This document shows, in pieces, positions 54,029-62,646 of a stretch of 64,000 bases of DNA; position 1 is the first letter of the stretch, and each line of letters begins with the position of its first letter. The stretch comes from Pontibacter ummariensis. Its GTDB lineage: Bacteria; Bacteroidota; Bacteroidia; Cytophagales; Hymenobacteraceae. A program made the translations under genes and the position numbers. The DNA lies in contig NZ_FZOQ01000012.1 of the NCBI RefSeq assembly GCF_900188175.1, forward strand, positions 124,001 through 188,000. The letters are read 5' to 3'. The notes under the pieces were generated by a model. That model was not told the origin of the DNA, made no database searches, and saw nothing but the letters and a program-made list of their open reading frames with translations.

Positions 54029-55249
54029 TTAATAGTACCTCTGTATCGTCCGGTATTCCCTCAGGGCTTTTTTAAGGTAAAGCTCCGGGGTGTTGTAGTA
54101 GTCCTGCATAGATTGGTGCGTGTAGTCCTTGGCTTGGTAAGAAGTGAGACTGTTAAGCGAAAGCCCGGCAAGGCTTTTCCCCTTTAGAGACTTAGCATTC
54201 AGCTTCTCTAAAAAGTCTTTTGGCTTAAAAGCTGTTTCTGCAGCGGAAAGGTAAATGTTCCACTTTCCATCTAAGTTCGTGTCTTCCGAATTCCACACCA
54301 TGGTATAGCTGTTGGGCTTATTTTCGCCGAACTTTATCTGGAAGTCATTAGCCTCATATTTCGTGACGGTAAAATCAGACTTGGCTATAAAGGGCATCTC
54401 GGTAGGCACGGTTGCACCGTTATGAACATATGTATGCCGGTAGCCTTCAGCATCTGTATAAAGCAGCCTCGTCTCGAACTCCTCGATCATTGTGGTCGGA
54501 AACTGCAGGTCGTAATCGCTTCCGGGGCCTGAAAGTGTGAGGGTCATGGTCTTCCTGTAATCGCCCGCTTTAGTATACCCAAAGAGGATGGAAATAAAGT
54601 CAGTTGCGCCGGCAGGCTTGGTATACCGTCGTTTAACGGCTGTGCTTGCATGTGAAAAGTCAACATGTGTTTCCGGAGAGGTTATCTCGGCAAAAATGTA
54701 CTTACCTGACTCAGGCAGCAACAGGTAGGTAAGATCGGTTGGAAGCAGCCTCTGATACTTCAGTATTATACTTCCTCCAGAGTAGGTGGCACCAAATGTA
54801 CCTCCCTGCTTACCTGTAAACTGTATTCCGTCCCAGTAAGGAGCGTTGGTATAGTGTATGGTGGCGCGTTCAGTCTCTCCCCACTCTGAATAGCTGATGT
54901 TTTCATCGATGTGCCAGTTGTCTGGGTTTACCTGTATATAGGTCCGCAGGGCGTATTTGTTTGTAGCCGGGTCTGAGTAGATAGTCGTTATGTTAAACTT
55001 GTCATCTGCTGATTTTAGCGAAAGCGCGTGAGCTGTTCTCGGCGCAAGTAGCGTGTCCAGCAGCACTTCCCCGTCTTTCTGCGATACGATCAGCTCGAAC
55101 TTCTCAGTTGCAGCCGGCATGGGGTCAAGCCTGAAATTAAAAGTAATATCCTTCACCTCTACCTTAGGAGAAGGGGTAGGGTCTTTATCCTTGTTACATC
55201 CTAAAAAGGCAAGGGAAAGCAGCAGGGCAGTAAGTTTGTTTACACGCAT
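54029..55249 (-). CDS. Lipoprotein of unknown function
   Basis: This 406-residue protein has a signal ending LAFLGC followed by NKDKDPTPSPKVEVKD. The mature sequence is rich in short beta-strands and aromatic residues (ITFNFRLDPM, WHIDENISYSEWGE, GGTFGATYSGGSIILKYQ), ending in a helical tail (KKALREYRTIQRYY). I see no known family. It is alone on the minus strand and convergent with the preceding lipoprotein gene. Confidence 0.7.
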   Translation of the reverse strand: MRVNKLTALLLSLAFLGCNKDKDPTPSPKVEVKDITFNFRLDPMPAATEKFELIVSQKDGEVLLDTLLAPRTAHALSLKSADDKFNITTIYSDPATNKYALRTYIQVNPDNWHIDENISYSEWGETERATIHYTNAPYWDGIQFTGKQGGTFGATYSGGSIILKYQRLLPTDLTYLLLPESGKYIFAEITSPETHVDFSHASTAVKRRYTKPAGATDFISILFGYTKAGDYRKTMTLTLSGPGSDYDLQFPTTMIEEFETRLLYTDAEGYRHTYVHNGATVPTEMPFIAKSDFTVTKYEANDFQIKFGENKPNSYTMVWNSEDTNLDGKWNIYLSAAETAFKPKDFLEKLNAKSLKGKSLAGLSLNSLTSYQAKDYTHQSMQDYYNTPELYLKKALREYRTIQRYY

Positions 55250-55472
55250 GAGATATACAGTTATAATACTATAAAAGTAGATACTGTATTAATATGTTCC
55301 TATATCTAAGAGCTTCTACTACAGGCTTTATTTTACCGGATGAGCAGGTATAACCTTTTATGTGACAACGCTTTTTGACTGATCTTTACAATTCCACCTG
55401 GCACTTAACCGGATAAAGTGGCTTTCCGCTGTATTGCCTGCCAGCCATGAACCAAAGCCCTTAAATTATGTT

Positions 55473-55480
55473 TACCTTTG
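55473..55480 (+). promoter_or_regulatory. -7 box (TACCTTTG) upstream of the small ORF and rlmN
   Basis: TACCTTTG matches the Bacteroidota TAnnTTTG consensus and is about 28 bases before a small ORF and 136 before rlmN. No clear -33 TTG was found at the usual spacing. Confidence 0.45.
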
Positions 55481-55507
55481 TAAGCACAGCTGCTAAGGAG
55501 GCCTTGC

Positions 55508-55579
55508 ATGAAGCAATGGTTTCCCACGGCTTCCAAAGTGTTTCAGATCAGGAAGGGAAAACGTGAGTGGTGGCTTTAA
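55508..55579 (+). CDS. Candidate 23-residue small protein
   Basis: An ATG at 55508 follows a strong Shine-Dalgarno AAGGAGG (55495-55501) by six bases, which is unusual for this phylum. The frame encodes 23 residues beginning MKQWFPTASK and ending KREWWL, then TAA, and is strongly basic with three tryptophans. It sits in the leader of rlmN, 36 bases before its start. It may be a real small protein, a leader peptide, or chance. Not assignable to any family. Confidence 0.45.
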   Translation: MKQWFPTASKVFQIRKGKREWWL

Positions 55580-55615
55580 CAAAAGAGATACAGAAACAAA
55601 CTGTAATTTTACAGA

Positions 55616-56689
55616 ATGACTTTGATTGCAGATATAAATATTCTTAACAGGAAAGACATCCGCAAGTTGTCTTTAGACGACCTGAAGGCGTGGCTGGTAG
55701 AGCAGGGGGAGAAGCCTTTCCGTGCCAAACAGGTATATGAGTGGCTTTGGAAACATTCGGCGCAGTCGTTTGCAGAGATGAACAATGTGAGCCTGGCTTT
55801 GCGTGAGAAGCTGGAGCAGCATTTTACTATTAATGCGGTGCAGGTAGCCACGCAGCAGTTGAGTTCAGACGGCACCATCAAGTCTGCCTTTAAACTGTAC
55901 GACAGCAATGTGGTAGAGGGCGTATTGATTCCGCACGATGAGCGCAAGACGGCCTGCGTGTCGAGCCAGGTAGGTTGCTCGCTTACCTGTAAATTCTGCG
56001 CCACCGGCTACATGGACCGTGTGCGAAACCTGGACGCTGCCGAGATCTACGACCAGGTGGTGCGCATCAACGAGCAAAGCCTGAAGCAGTATGGGCAGCC
56101 GCTGACAAACATCGTGTACATGGGCATGGGCGAGCCTTTGCTGAACTATGTGAACGTGATGAAGAGCATTGAGCGCATTACTGCCCACGACGGGCTTGGT
56201 ATGGCGGCTCGCCGCATCACGGTGAGTACAGCAGGTATTGCGAAGCTGATCAAGAAAATGGCAGATGACGGGGTGAAGGCAAACCTTGCCTTGTCGTTGC
56301 ACGCCGCTAATGACGAGAAGCGCAACCAGATCATGCCGATCAACGAGACCAACTCATTGGAGGCACTGACCGAAGCTTTGAAGTACTACCACCAGGTAAC
56401 AGGCCGCAAGGTAACGTACGAGTACATCGTGTTCAATAACTTCAACGATACCCTGCAGGATGCAGAGGAACTGCTTCAGTTCTCGAAGATCATCCCGTGT
56501 AAGATCAACCTCATCGAGTATAACCCCATCGAGAAGGCAGATTACCAGAATACAGACGAGGACCGCTGGCAGGACTTCATCTACTACCTGGCCGATAGGG
56601 GTGTGCAGGTAAATGTGCGCCGCAGCCGTGGGAAAGACATAGACGCTGCTTGTGGTCAGTTGGCCGTAAAAGAGAAAGCAACAGCTTAA
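55616..56689 (+). CDS. rlmN: RlmN, 23S rRNA/tRNA adenine-C2 methyltransferase
   Basis: This radical-SAM methyltransferase makes m2A at position 2503 of 23S rRNA, and in some tRNAs. It has 357 residues, a normal length. The CxxxCxxC is at C121, C125 and C128 in VGCSLTCKFCATGYM. YMGMGEPLLNYVNV and MPINETNS follow. The second catalytic cysteine is C346 in DIDAACGQLA. The N-terminal helical accessory domain (KLSLDDLKAWLVEQG and KPFRAKQVYEWLW) is intact. A terminator follows. Confidence 0.96.
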   Translation: MTLIADINILNRKDIRKLSLDDLKAWLVEQGEKPFRAKQVYEWLWKHSAQSFAEMNNVSLALREKLEQHFTINAVQVATQQLSSDGTIKSAFKLYDSNVVEGVLIPHDERKTACVSSQVGCSLTCKFCATGYMDRVRNLDAAEIYDQVVRINEQSLKQYGQPLTNIVYMGMGEPLLNYVNVMKSIERITAHDGLGMAARRITVSTAGIAKLIKKMADDGVKANLALSLHAANDEKRNQIMPINETNSLEALTEALKYYHQVTGRKVTYEYIVFNNFNDTLQDAEELLQFSKIIPCKINLIEYNPIEKADYQNTDEDRWQDFIYYLADRGVQVNVRRSRGKDIDAACGQLAVKEKATA

Positions 56690-56713
56690 GTTAAAAAACT
56701 GCTAAAAATACAG

Positions 56714-56746
56714 AAAGCCTCTGCTATGGAAGTAGTAGGGGCTTTT
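56714..56746 (+). terminator. Terminator of rlmN
   Basis: AAAGCCTCTGCTA pairs with TAGTAGGGGCTTT (two G-U) around a short loop, then T residues. Confidence 0.7.
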
Positions 56747-56794
56747 GCTTTTAAAGGCGTTCGTGCTTGGGGTTAAATCAGGACAGGACCTTTG

Positions 56795-57760
56795 CTAACG
56801 CTTTGGCTCGTACCGGCCCTCAGACGGCGGTCGGCCGCTGGCAATGTCATCCCGCTCCTCTACCACCTCCCGTTCCTCCACAAACACAGCGTAAGGCTTT
56901 GGGTGCACGCGTTGGCCAAAAGCGTTAGCGTACTGCTGTGTGAATTCTGCTCCAAAGAGCACGATCAACGACGTGTAGTATATCCATACCAGGATGACTA
57001 CCATGGAGCCTGCCGCCCCATAGGCGGAGCCCGGACTGCTGGTGCCAATAAACCAGCCGATCAACACTTTGCCAATCGTAAACAGTACAGCGGTGATCAA
57101 GGCCCCTACCCACACGTCCCGCCAACGAATAATCGCATCGGGCAGGTAATGAAAGATTAGCGCAAAAAGCGCCGTGATAATACCGACGGAAAGCAGAATG
57201 TCCACTAACTGAATAACCACAACTCCTATGTCTGGGAAGATGCTCGAGAGGTAGTCGCTTAAGATGGAGATCACGGTGCTGAGTAGCAGCGACACGAGCA
57301 TCAGCAGGGCTATGCTCAGTACAATGCCAAAAGAAAAAAGACGCACCTTTACCATTTGCAGGATACCGCTCGAGGGCTTTGGCTTGAGGTTCCAGACCGT
57401 ATTCAGCGACTGCTGCAGGGTAGCAAAAAAGGTAGTAGAGGCGAAGATCAGCGTACCAAGCCCTATCCAGAAAGCCAGACCCGAGGACTCGCTTTGGTGT
57501 GCGTTCTGTATGATCGTCTCAATTTCTTTTGCAGCGTTAGGCCCAATAGCACTCGATATCTGGTTCGACAACTCGCCGGAGATAGCCTTCTCTCCTAAAA
57601 AGAACCCTGCTGCCCGGATGATGATCACTAAAAGCGGAGGAATGGAGAAGATAGCGTTAAACGCCAGCGCAGCCGCCAAAAGCAGGGAGTTATTTTCCAT
57701 GAACTCTGATGCAGAGGTTTTGATCAAAGAAAACGTGTTTCTAGCAGTATAGTCGGCCAT
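56795..57760 (-). CDS. YihY/BrkB-family inner-membrane protein
   Basis: This 321-residue membrane protein has about six hydrophobic segments. Family landmarks are the entry LLLAAALAFNAIFSIPPLLVII, TLIFASTTFFATLQQSLNTV with WNLKPKP, the long central helices and the final GAAGSMVVILVWIYYTSLIVLF with GAEFTQQYA. The charged C-terminal tail of about 50 residues is cytoplasmic. These proteins are often annotated as ribonuclease BN, but that assignment is incorrect, and no function is fixed. Confidence 0.9.
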   Translation of the reverse strand: MADYTARNTFSLIKTSASEFMENNSLLLAAALAFNAIFSIPPLLVIIIRAAGFFLGEKAISGELSNQISSAIGPNAAKEIETIIQNAHQSESSGLAFWIGLGTLIFASTTFFATLQQSLNTVWNLKPKPSSGILQMVKVRLFSFGIVLSIALLMLVSLLLSTVISILSDYLSSIFPDIGVVVIQLVDILLSVGIITALFALIFHYLPDAIIRWRDVWVGALITAVLFTIGKVLIGWFIGTSSPGSAYGAAGSMVVILVWIYYTSLIVLFGAEFTQQYANAFGQRVHPKPYAVFVEEREVVEERDDIASGRPPSEGRYEPKR

Positions 57761-57917
57761 AGGCGGTCTTTTTGGTTGGTTATTCAGGTGCTCTTGATAC
57801 GGCAGCCATTCCTGTTAAGTTAAAACGCGCTATGCAGAAGCGGTGTGTCAAGTTGTTGTTCTTGAGCCTAATACGAGGATAATCCGTATAGCGGAGCATC
57901 ACCTAAAACGTACGCTT

Positions 57918-58661
57918 ATGTTACAACAGAACCATGCGGCAAAGGTTATCCTGCTGTGCCTGCTGCTGTTTTTCTCATCATCAGCAACAGCGCAAACAAC
58001 TGATCCTGAGGCCCAGGCCATTGCCGAGAAAGTCATGCAGAACATGGGCGGAAAGAAGAATTGGGAGAAAACCCGCTACCTTGCCTGGACCTTTAATGAC
58101 CAGTACCAGATCTGGGACAAGCACGAGAACCGCTTCCGCTGGGAGCAGGGCGATCAGGTGGTGGTACTGGACACGGAGCGCAAGGAGGGCAAAGTGTATG
58201 TAGCCGGGGAGGAGATGCAGGACCAGGAGGAAAAGCGAAAGCTGCTGGACCGTGCCTATGCCCTGTGGATAAACAACTCGTACTGGCTGGTAATGCCTTT
58301 TAAGCTGCAGGACCCGGGCGTGAACCTCAAGTACCTGAACGAGGCGCAGACAATGGACGGTGCCCCGGCTGACGTGCTGGAGATGACCTTTGAGGAGGTA
58401 GGGCTTACCCCACAGAACAAGTACTGGATATGGGTGGATAAAGACAAGGGGCTGGTGACGCAATGGGCCTTTTTCCGAAACTACCAGGACAAGGAGCCCA
58501 CCTTTACCCGACGTTGGGCAAACTACCAGGACTATGGCCGGATCAAGCTGGCGAACGACCGCAGCAATCCGCAGAGCGATTTCGAACTGATACATGTAGC
58601 CGCCCCAAGGAGTGTGCCCGATGCTGTGTTCAACAGCCCCGTGCCTGTGGAAAAGTTCTAG
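57918..58661 (+). CDS. Exported protein of unknown function, possibly LolA/LolB-like fold
   Basis: This 247-residue protein starts at 57918 with a signal peptide (MLQQNHAAKVILLCLLLFF) and a cleavage site near SSSATAQ. The mature sequence begins EAQAIAEKVMQNMGGKKNWE and continues with beta-rich segments (YLAWTFNDQYQIWDKHENRF). This resembles outer-membrane lipoprotein-sorting-like proteins in which a short helix precedes an incomplete beta-barrel. I do not recognise a specific family. An earlier frame from 57843 is not supported. Confidence 0.72.
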   Translation: MLQQNHAAKVILLCLLLFFSSSATAQTTDPEAQAIAEKVMQNMGGKKNWEKTRYLAWTFNDQYQIWDKHENRFRWEQGDQVVVLDTERKEGKVYVAGEEMQDQEEKRKLLDRAYALWINNSYWLVMPFKLQDPGVNLKYLNEAQTMDGAPADVLEMTFEEVGLTPQNKYWIWVDKDKGLVTQWAFFRNYQDKEPTFTRRWANYQDYGRIKLANDRSNPQSDFELIHVAAPRSVPDAVFNSPVPVEKF

Positions 58662-58748
58662 CCAGCTTGAGACAAAGGACCCTTGGACAAACGGCAAAAG
58701 AAAGGGCTAGTAGGAACTTCATTTTCTGAGTCCCTGCCAGGCAATTCA

Positions 58749-58790
58749 AAGAGCAAGGGCTGCCTGATTTACCAGGCAGCCCTTGCTCTT
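58749..58790. terminator. Bidirectional terminator with 18-bp perfect stem
   Basis: AAGAGCAAGGGCTGCCTG and its complement pair perfectly over 18 bp around a 6-base loop, between convergent genes. Confidence 0.92.
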
Positions 58791-58840
58791 CATGTAAAAG
58801 AAAGTCTTTTGTCAAAAGTCCTTCACCTTCTGCCCAGAAA

Positions 58841-60295
58841 TCATAACTTATCGATGGTGGCCGTTAAATTACCTTTTGCGTTCACCACTGCCTTGATGCC
58901 ACTGGGGGAGAGGTAAATGTTATCCGGAGAGATTTCCTTGATGCTTCCGCGCAGCAGGACCGACTCGTTGATACGTCCCTGCTTGTCCAGGGTGGTTTGC
59001 AGCATCTTCTTTGCTTCGTTCAGCTGGGCCTGTACCGGTATGTTTACCTGCTCCTGAATCATGTCCTTAAACTTGTTTTTGGCAAGCCAGCTGGCCGTGT
59101 TCAGCAGCTTATCTTTGGTGTCGAGGTCGTAGTCTACGTCCCGTACCTTAATAGAGGCCGTTTGAGGATCGTAATAAGGCGTGCCGCGCAGGTATACTTT
59201 ACCCACGATCTTTTTCGTAAATAAGCCTGCTTTGGTCTTGCCATTCACGTCCAGCATCAGCACCAGCTGGTCACCGCTTGGCGTAATGGCAGCATCGTTT
59301 ACCGTGATCTGGCTCTTGCCCCCTTCAAAGGTGTAGGTCTGCTTTGCTACCTGTTCCTGGAGCATACGGCTGGCATGGGCATAAGGGATGTTAGCCGTAA
59401 GCCCGATCTGTATGTCATCAGACATGCGGCTATCTACGATCAGCTTAGGGAGGTTCTTGTTAAACTGTGTCTGGGGCTTACCGTCGGTAGTCACTGTAAT
59501 GTAAGAGGTAATGCCCAGGCGGGTATTCAGCATGCCGTTCTTAGCCTGTAAGGGCGCCACCCGTACCTCTTTGGGTACAATGGTCAGCCAGGCGTTCATG
59601 GCATCGTCCAGCTTCACAGGTTCCTGTACCATTTGCCAGGCCTCGGCTACGTACTTCCTCATGTCCAGGTGGTTCTGCAGTTCTTTGTCCAGCTGCTTGG
59701 AGAGGTTAGTCATCTGGCTGCGCAGGGCTGGCTCCACAAAGCGGGCCAAGCCTATTTTAAGCGGGCCGAGCTCCAGCACGGGCTTGGTATTGCCCCACTC
59801 AAAGTCGCCGCTTGTTACCGTGCTGATGCGGTAATCTTCTGTCAGGCCCACCTTGCTTTCTGTCTTGATCACCATGTCGAAGCGGGTGTCTTCGGTTTTG
59901 TCTACGGCTGGGCAGAACTTGCAGGGATCCCACTTCCAGCGGCCTTTGGCGTAAATCTGCAGCGGAATGTTAAAGAAGATCCTGTCTTTTTCTGCCCGGA
60001 TGGTCATGCGTCCTTTTTTCGCAACGGTTACGGCTACGTTGTCGTCCTCCAGGTTATCGTCCTTGTACAGCACGCCTGCCAACTCTTGGTTAAGCTTGTC
60101 TTCCATGGCGGCAATAGAGACCGAAACAGGTACGCTAATAGAGGAGAGTTGGGGCTTGTACTGCGGGGTGCCACTTGCGGAAGCCTCCGGGGCAGTAGCG
60201 CTTAGCTTTTGTGTGCTGGAGCAGCCTTGCAGGATCAGGCCTGCTGCTACCATAAACAGCAGGCAGGCAATTAGTTGTAGGGTCGTTTTCTTCAC
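58841..60295 (-). CDS. DUF4403 family lipoprotein
   Basis: This 484-residue protein has a signal ending ILQGC, followed by SSTQKLSA. Most of the length matches the DUF4403 pattern: SSISVPVSVSIAAMEDKLNQ, FFNIPLQIYAKGRWKWDPCK with a conserved CxxC (PCKFCPAV), LITKQLDKELQNHLDMRKYV-like helices, and the C-terminal NLTATIDKL. It probably faces the periplasm or outer membrane. The fold suggests a lipid-binding tubular protein, but no activity is established. Confidence 0.85.
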   Translation of the reverse strand: MKKTTLQLIACLLFMVAAGLILQGCSSTQKLSATAPEASASGTPQYKPQLSSISVPVSVSIAAMEDKLNQELAGVLYKDDNLEDDNVAVTVAKKGRMTIRAEKDRIFFNIPLQIYAKGRWKWDPCKFCPAVDKTEDTRFDMVIKTESKVGLTEDYRISTVTSGDFEWGNTKPVLELGPLKIGLARFVEPALRSQMTNLSKQLDKELQNHLDMRKYVAEAWQMVQEPVKLDDAMNAWLTIVPKEVRVAPLQAKNGMLNTRLGITSYITVTTDGKPQTQFNKNLPKLIVDSRMSDDIQIGLTANIPYAHASRMLQEQVAKQTYTFEGGKSQITVNDAAITPSGDQLVLMLDVNGKTKAGLFTKKIVGKVYLRGTPYYDPQTASIKVRDVDYDLDTKDKLLNTASWLAKNKFKDMIQEQVNIPVQAQLNEAKKMLQTTLDKQGRINESVLLRGSIKEISPDNIYLSPSGIKAVVNAKGNLTATIDKL

Positions 60296-60391
60296 GATGT
60301 ATGCTGATTTATAAAAAAGCGGCGCAAGTTAGCACAGGTTTTTTACAACAGCTATAGGGGAAGAGGCGTTCCGTAAATTTTTATGAATGAG

Positions 60392-60709
60392 CTACTTCAG
60401 TTTTAGCAGCATGTGGCGGACGCCTTCTTCTGTGGCGACCACGCCGCACTCCTGGAGCCGTCCCTTTTTGTAAGTGGCGAAGAAGGGGGTTCCTGTTAGT
60501 TTAACCTCTTTCCGGGAGACAGGGTTTTCAGCGGCATGCATGCGTAGAAAAGCAATATCCTGGAAGCGAGGTTCGGTGGCGAGTTCTTTAAAAGAGGGGG
60601 CTAGCGTCTTGCACACGGGGCAATCATCGTCTACAAACTTCACAATAACCTTCTCTTTCTCAAAAATATACTTCCTCAGATGATTGTCGTCAGACTCTAT
60701 TATCGACAT
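60392..60709 (-). CDS. Thioredoxin-like protein
   Basis: This 105-residue cytoplasmic protein has the redox motif C30-P-V-C33 in VKFVDDDCPVCKTLAPSF, the thioredoxin cis-Pro region KLTGTPFFATYKKGRL and no signal peptide. CPVC differs from the classical CGPC, and this suggests a more specialised thiol-disulfide role. The gene lies between DUF4403 and DUF3891 genes in the same direction. Confidence 0.88.
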   Translation of the reverse strand: MSIIESDDNHLRKYIFEKEKVIVKFVDDDCPVCKTLAPSFKELATEPRFQDIAFLRMHAAENPVSRKEVKLTGTPFFATYKKGRLQECGVVATEEGVRHMLLKLK

Positions 60710-60808
60710 ACTTAGGCTTTAAGCGGCAGTGGGTACTGCGGCTGCGTTCACATACCCTTCTATAGACGAGGCTTTCACGCAACATGTTAGCAAGGAGCCG
60801 GAAAGTGA

Positions 60809-61534
60809 CTAAGAGGACAGGGTCCAGCTCTTGCGCTTTACCTCTGCCTGGTGCAAGGCCTGTGACAGTGCCTCGTCGTCCTGAAACTGCAGTTGCTCTA
60901 ATATCCGACACTCGACCTGTACCTGTACTTGCGCTTCTGCAAAAGGCCAGGGTTCCACATGGACGGTTTTGTCCTTTAGCTGCCGTACGAAGTACGCCTG
61001 GCCATCGGGCCCTTGGGCAATCTCTAAAGCGCGTTCGCCGGCAGGCAGCTCCTGGCGGCATAGGATCAGGGAGAGGCTGTCGCACCATTGCATCACAGCG
61101 TAGGCTCTTGCGGCCTCTTCTTCGCTGACTGTCAGACGCTGGCAAATGGTGCTTTGTAGCGTTAGCTGCTCATCCAGAAAAGCGTCTGTGTCCTTGTCTT
61201 CCCCGCGGCTTCCCTCATACAGAAAGCTCATGTGCATGGAGGTGAGCAGGGTAACCCACTGGCTCTGAAAACGCACGGCGTGCATTAGTTCCCGGGCCTG
61301 CTCCAGGGTAACAGGGAGTAGGCTAAAGTCAGCCGGGGCACCTGCAGGCGTCAGGCCATCCTTCCCCCGCCACACTTTCTGCCGGTTATCGTGGTTGGCA
61401 ATGGCGACAATCGTTTCAAGCCAGTACGGGCACTGCAGTTCAGGTTTGAAGCGGCGTGCCAGCTGTGCGGCCAGTATTCCGTGTGCCTGCTGGTAAATAA
61501 CTTCCCAACCCTGTGATATCGCGTTTACAATCAT
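60809..61534 (-). CDS. DUF3891 family protein
   Basis: This 241-residue protein starts at 61534 (MIVNAISQGWEVIYQQAHGI), where the family N-terminus begins; a longer frame to 61645 would translate the palindrome. Conserved features are HGILAAQLARRF, IAIANHDNRQ-like VAIANHDNRQKVW, and MQWCDSLSLILC. The pattern of His/Asp residues in AHGI and NHDNRQ suggests an HD-like metal site (inference). The function of DUF3891 is unknown to me. Confidence 0.85.
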   Translation of the reverse strand: MIVNAISQGWEVIYQQAHGILAAQLARRFKPELQCPYWLETIVAIANHDNRQKVWRGKDGLTPAGAPADFSLLPVTLEQARELMHAVRFQSQWVTLLTSMHMSFLYEGSRGEDKDTDAFLDEQLTLQSTICQRLTVSEEEAARAYAVMQWCDSLSLILCRQELPAGERALEIAQGPDGQAYFVRQLKDKTVHVEPWPFAEAQVQVQVECRILEQLQFQDDEALSQALHQAEVKRKSWTLSS

Positions 61535-61598
61535 GGTTGCTGATGCGCTTACAGAGAAATAAACTCTTTCCAGAAGAGAAGGTTGACAAAAGGGAAAG

Positions 61599-61662
61599 GG
61601 GGAAATAAAAAAAGAGTGGGAACCGTGAAGCTTCACGGTTCCCACTCTTTTTTTATTTCCCC
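61599..61662. terminator. Perfect 64-bp palindrome (zero loop) after tdh
   Basis: The two 32-base halves, 61599-61630 and 61631-61662, are exactly complementary with no spacer, centred on GTGAAGCTTCAC. The outer part supplies A7/T7 tracts and GGGG/CCCC ends. It lies 3 bases after the tdh stop on the minus strand and should form a very stable bidirectional terminator. Such a long loop-less palindrome is unusual because it tends to be lost in replication. Confidence 0.95.
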
Positions 61663-61665
61663 AGG

Positions 61666-62646
61666 CTAATGCGTCAGGGTCTGTTCTTCCTTCATCTTAC
61701 GGAGGTTCAGGAGCATGTCCTCCGTCATCGCATCCAGGTCGTAAGCGGGCTGCCAGCCCCAATCCTGCTGGGCGGCACTGTCGTCGATGCTCTGCGGCCA
61801 GGAGGAAGCAATCTTCTGCCGTACGTCTGGGTTGTAAATGATTTCAAAATCCGGGATGTGCTTTCGGATAGAGGCGGCAATCTCTTTCGGCGAAAAACTC
61901 ATGGCGCTCAGGTTGTAGGAGTCGCGCACTTTTACCTGTTCTGCCGGCGCATGCATCAGGCCGATAGTGGCTTTAATTGCGTCTGCCATGTACATCATGG
62001 GCAGGTACGTGTCCTCGTTCAGGAAGCACTCAAAGGTTTCGCCTTCCAGGGCCTTGTGGTAGATGTCCACGGCATAGTCAGTGGTGCCACCGCCCGGCAG
62101 GGCCTTGTAGCCAATCAGGCCGGGGTAACGGAGGCTGCGGACATCCAGCCCGTATTTCTGAAAGTAGTACTCGCACCAGCGCTCACCAGCCTGCTTGCTG
62201 ATGCCATACACCGTGTTAGGGTCCATAATAGTTTGCTGGGGCGTATGCTGACGGGGCGTACTCGGGCCGAATACGGCGATAGAGCTGGGCCAGTACACGC
62301 GCTCTACTTTTTGCTCCAAGGCCAGGTCCAGCACATTAAAAAGACCGTCCATGTTCAGACGCCAGGCAAACTTAGGCTGCTTTTCCCCTGTAGCCGACAG
62401 CACGGCAGCAAGATGATAGATCTGCTTAAACTTATACCGGGCGGCAAGCTCTCCCATCGCCTTGGGGTCCAGCACGTCAATTTTCTCGAAAGGACCGGAG
62501 TCGCGCAGGTCTGCCTGCTTAGGGGCAGCAATGTCGGCTGCTACCACATTCGCTCCCCCGTATATGTTACGAAGTTCTAAGGTGAGTTCTGAACCTAGTT
62601 GACCGCAGGCGCCAATCACCAACACCGTGTCGCTTGTATTTGCCAT
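61666..62646 (-). CDS. tdh: L-threonine dehydrogenase, SDR/epimerase-type
   Basis: This NAD-dependent extended-SDR enzyme probably oxidises L-threonine to 2-amino-3-ketobutyrate. It has 326 residues from ATG 62646. The cofactor motif is VIGACGQLGSELTLEL, and YHLAAVLSATGEKQPKFAWR, the Ser in YWPSSIAVFGPSTP, catalytic YGISK and PGLIGYKALPGGGTTDYAVD are typical of epimerase-like Tdh. A frame reaching back to a TTG at 62811 is rejected because those residues lack family character. It has a 5' leader with a hairpin. Confidence 0.88.
   Translation of the reverse strand: MANTSDTVLVIGACGQLGSELTLELRNIYGGANVVAADIAAPKQADLRDSGPFEKIDVLDPKAMGELAARYKFKQIYHLAAVLSATGEKQPKFAWRLNMDGLFNVLDLALEQKVERVYWPSSIAVFGPSTPRQHTPQQTIMDPNTVYGISKQAGERWCEYYFQKYGLDVRSLRYPGLIGYKALPGGGTTDYAVDIYHKALEGETFECFLNEDTYLPMMYMADAIKATIGLMHAPAEQVKVRDSYNLSAMSFSPKEIAASIRKHIPDFEIIYNPDVRQKIASSWPQSIDDSAAQQDWGWQPAYDLDAMTEDMLLNLRKMKEEQTLTH

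Larger units (their letters stand above)
55250..55615. other. Gene-poor stretch before rlmN, with one promoter box and one small ORF
   Basis: This 366-base stretch lies between the divergent lipoprotein (-) and rlmN (+) genes. The only things I can support in it are a TACCTTTG -7-like box at 55473 and a 23-codon ORF at 55508. The part before 55440 shows nothing recognisable. Confidence 0.6.

Noticed and set aside
61669..62580. Open frame of 303 codons on the plus strand
   Set aside because: It is antisense to tdh, which has all catalytic motifs of its family.
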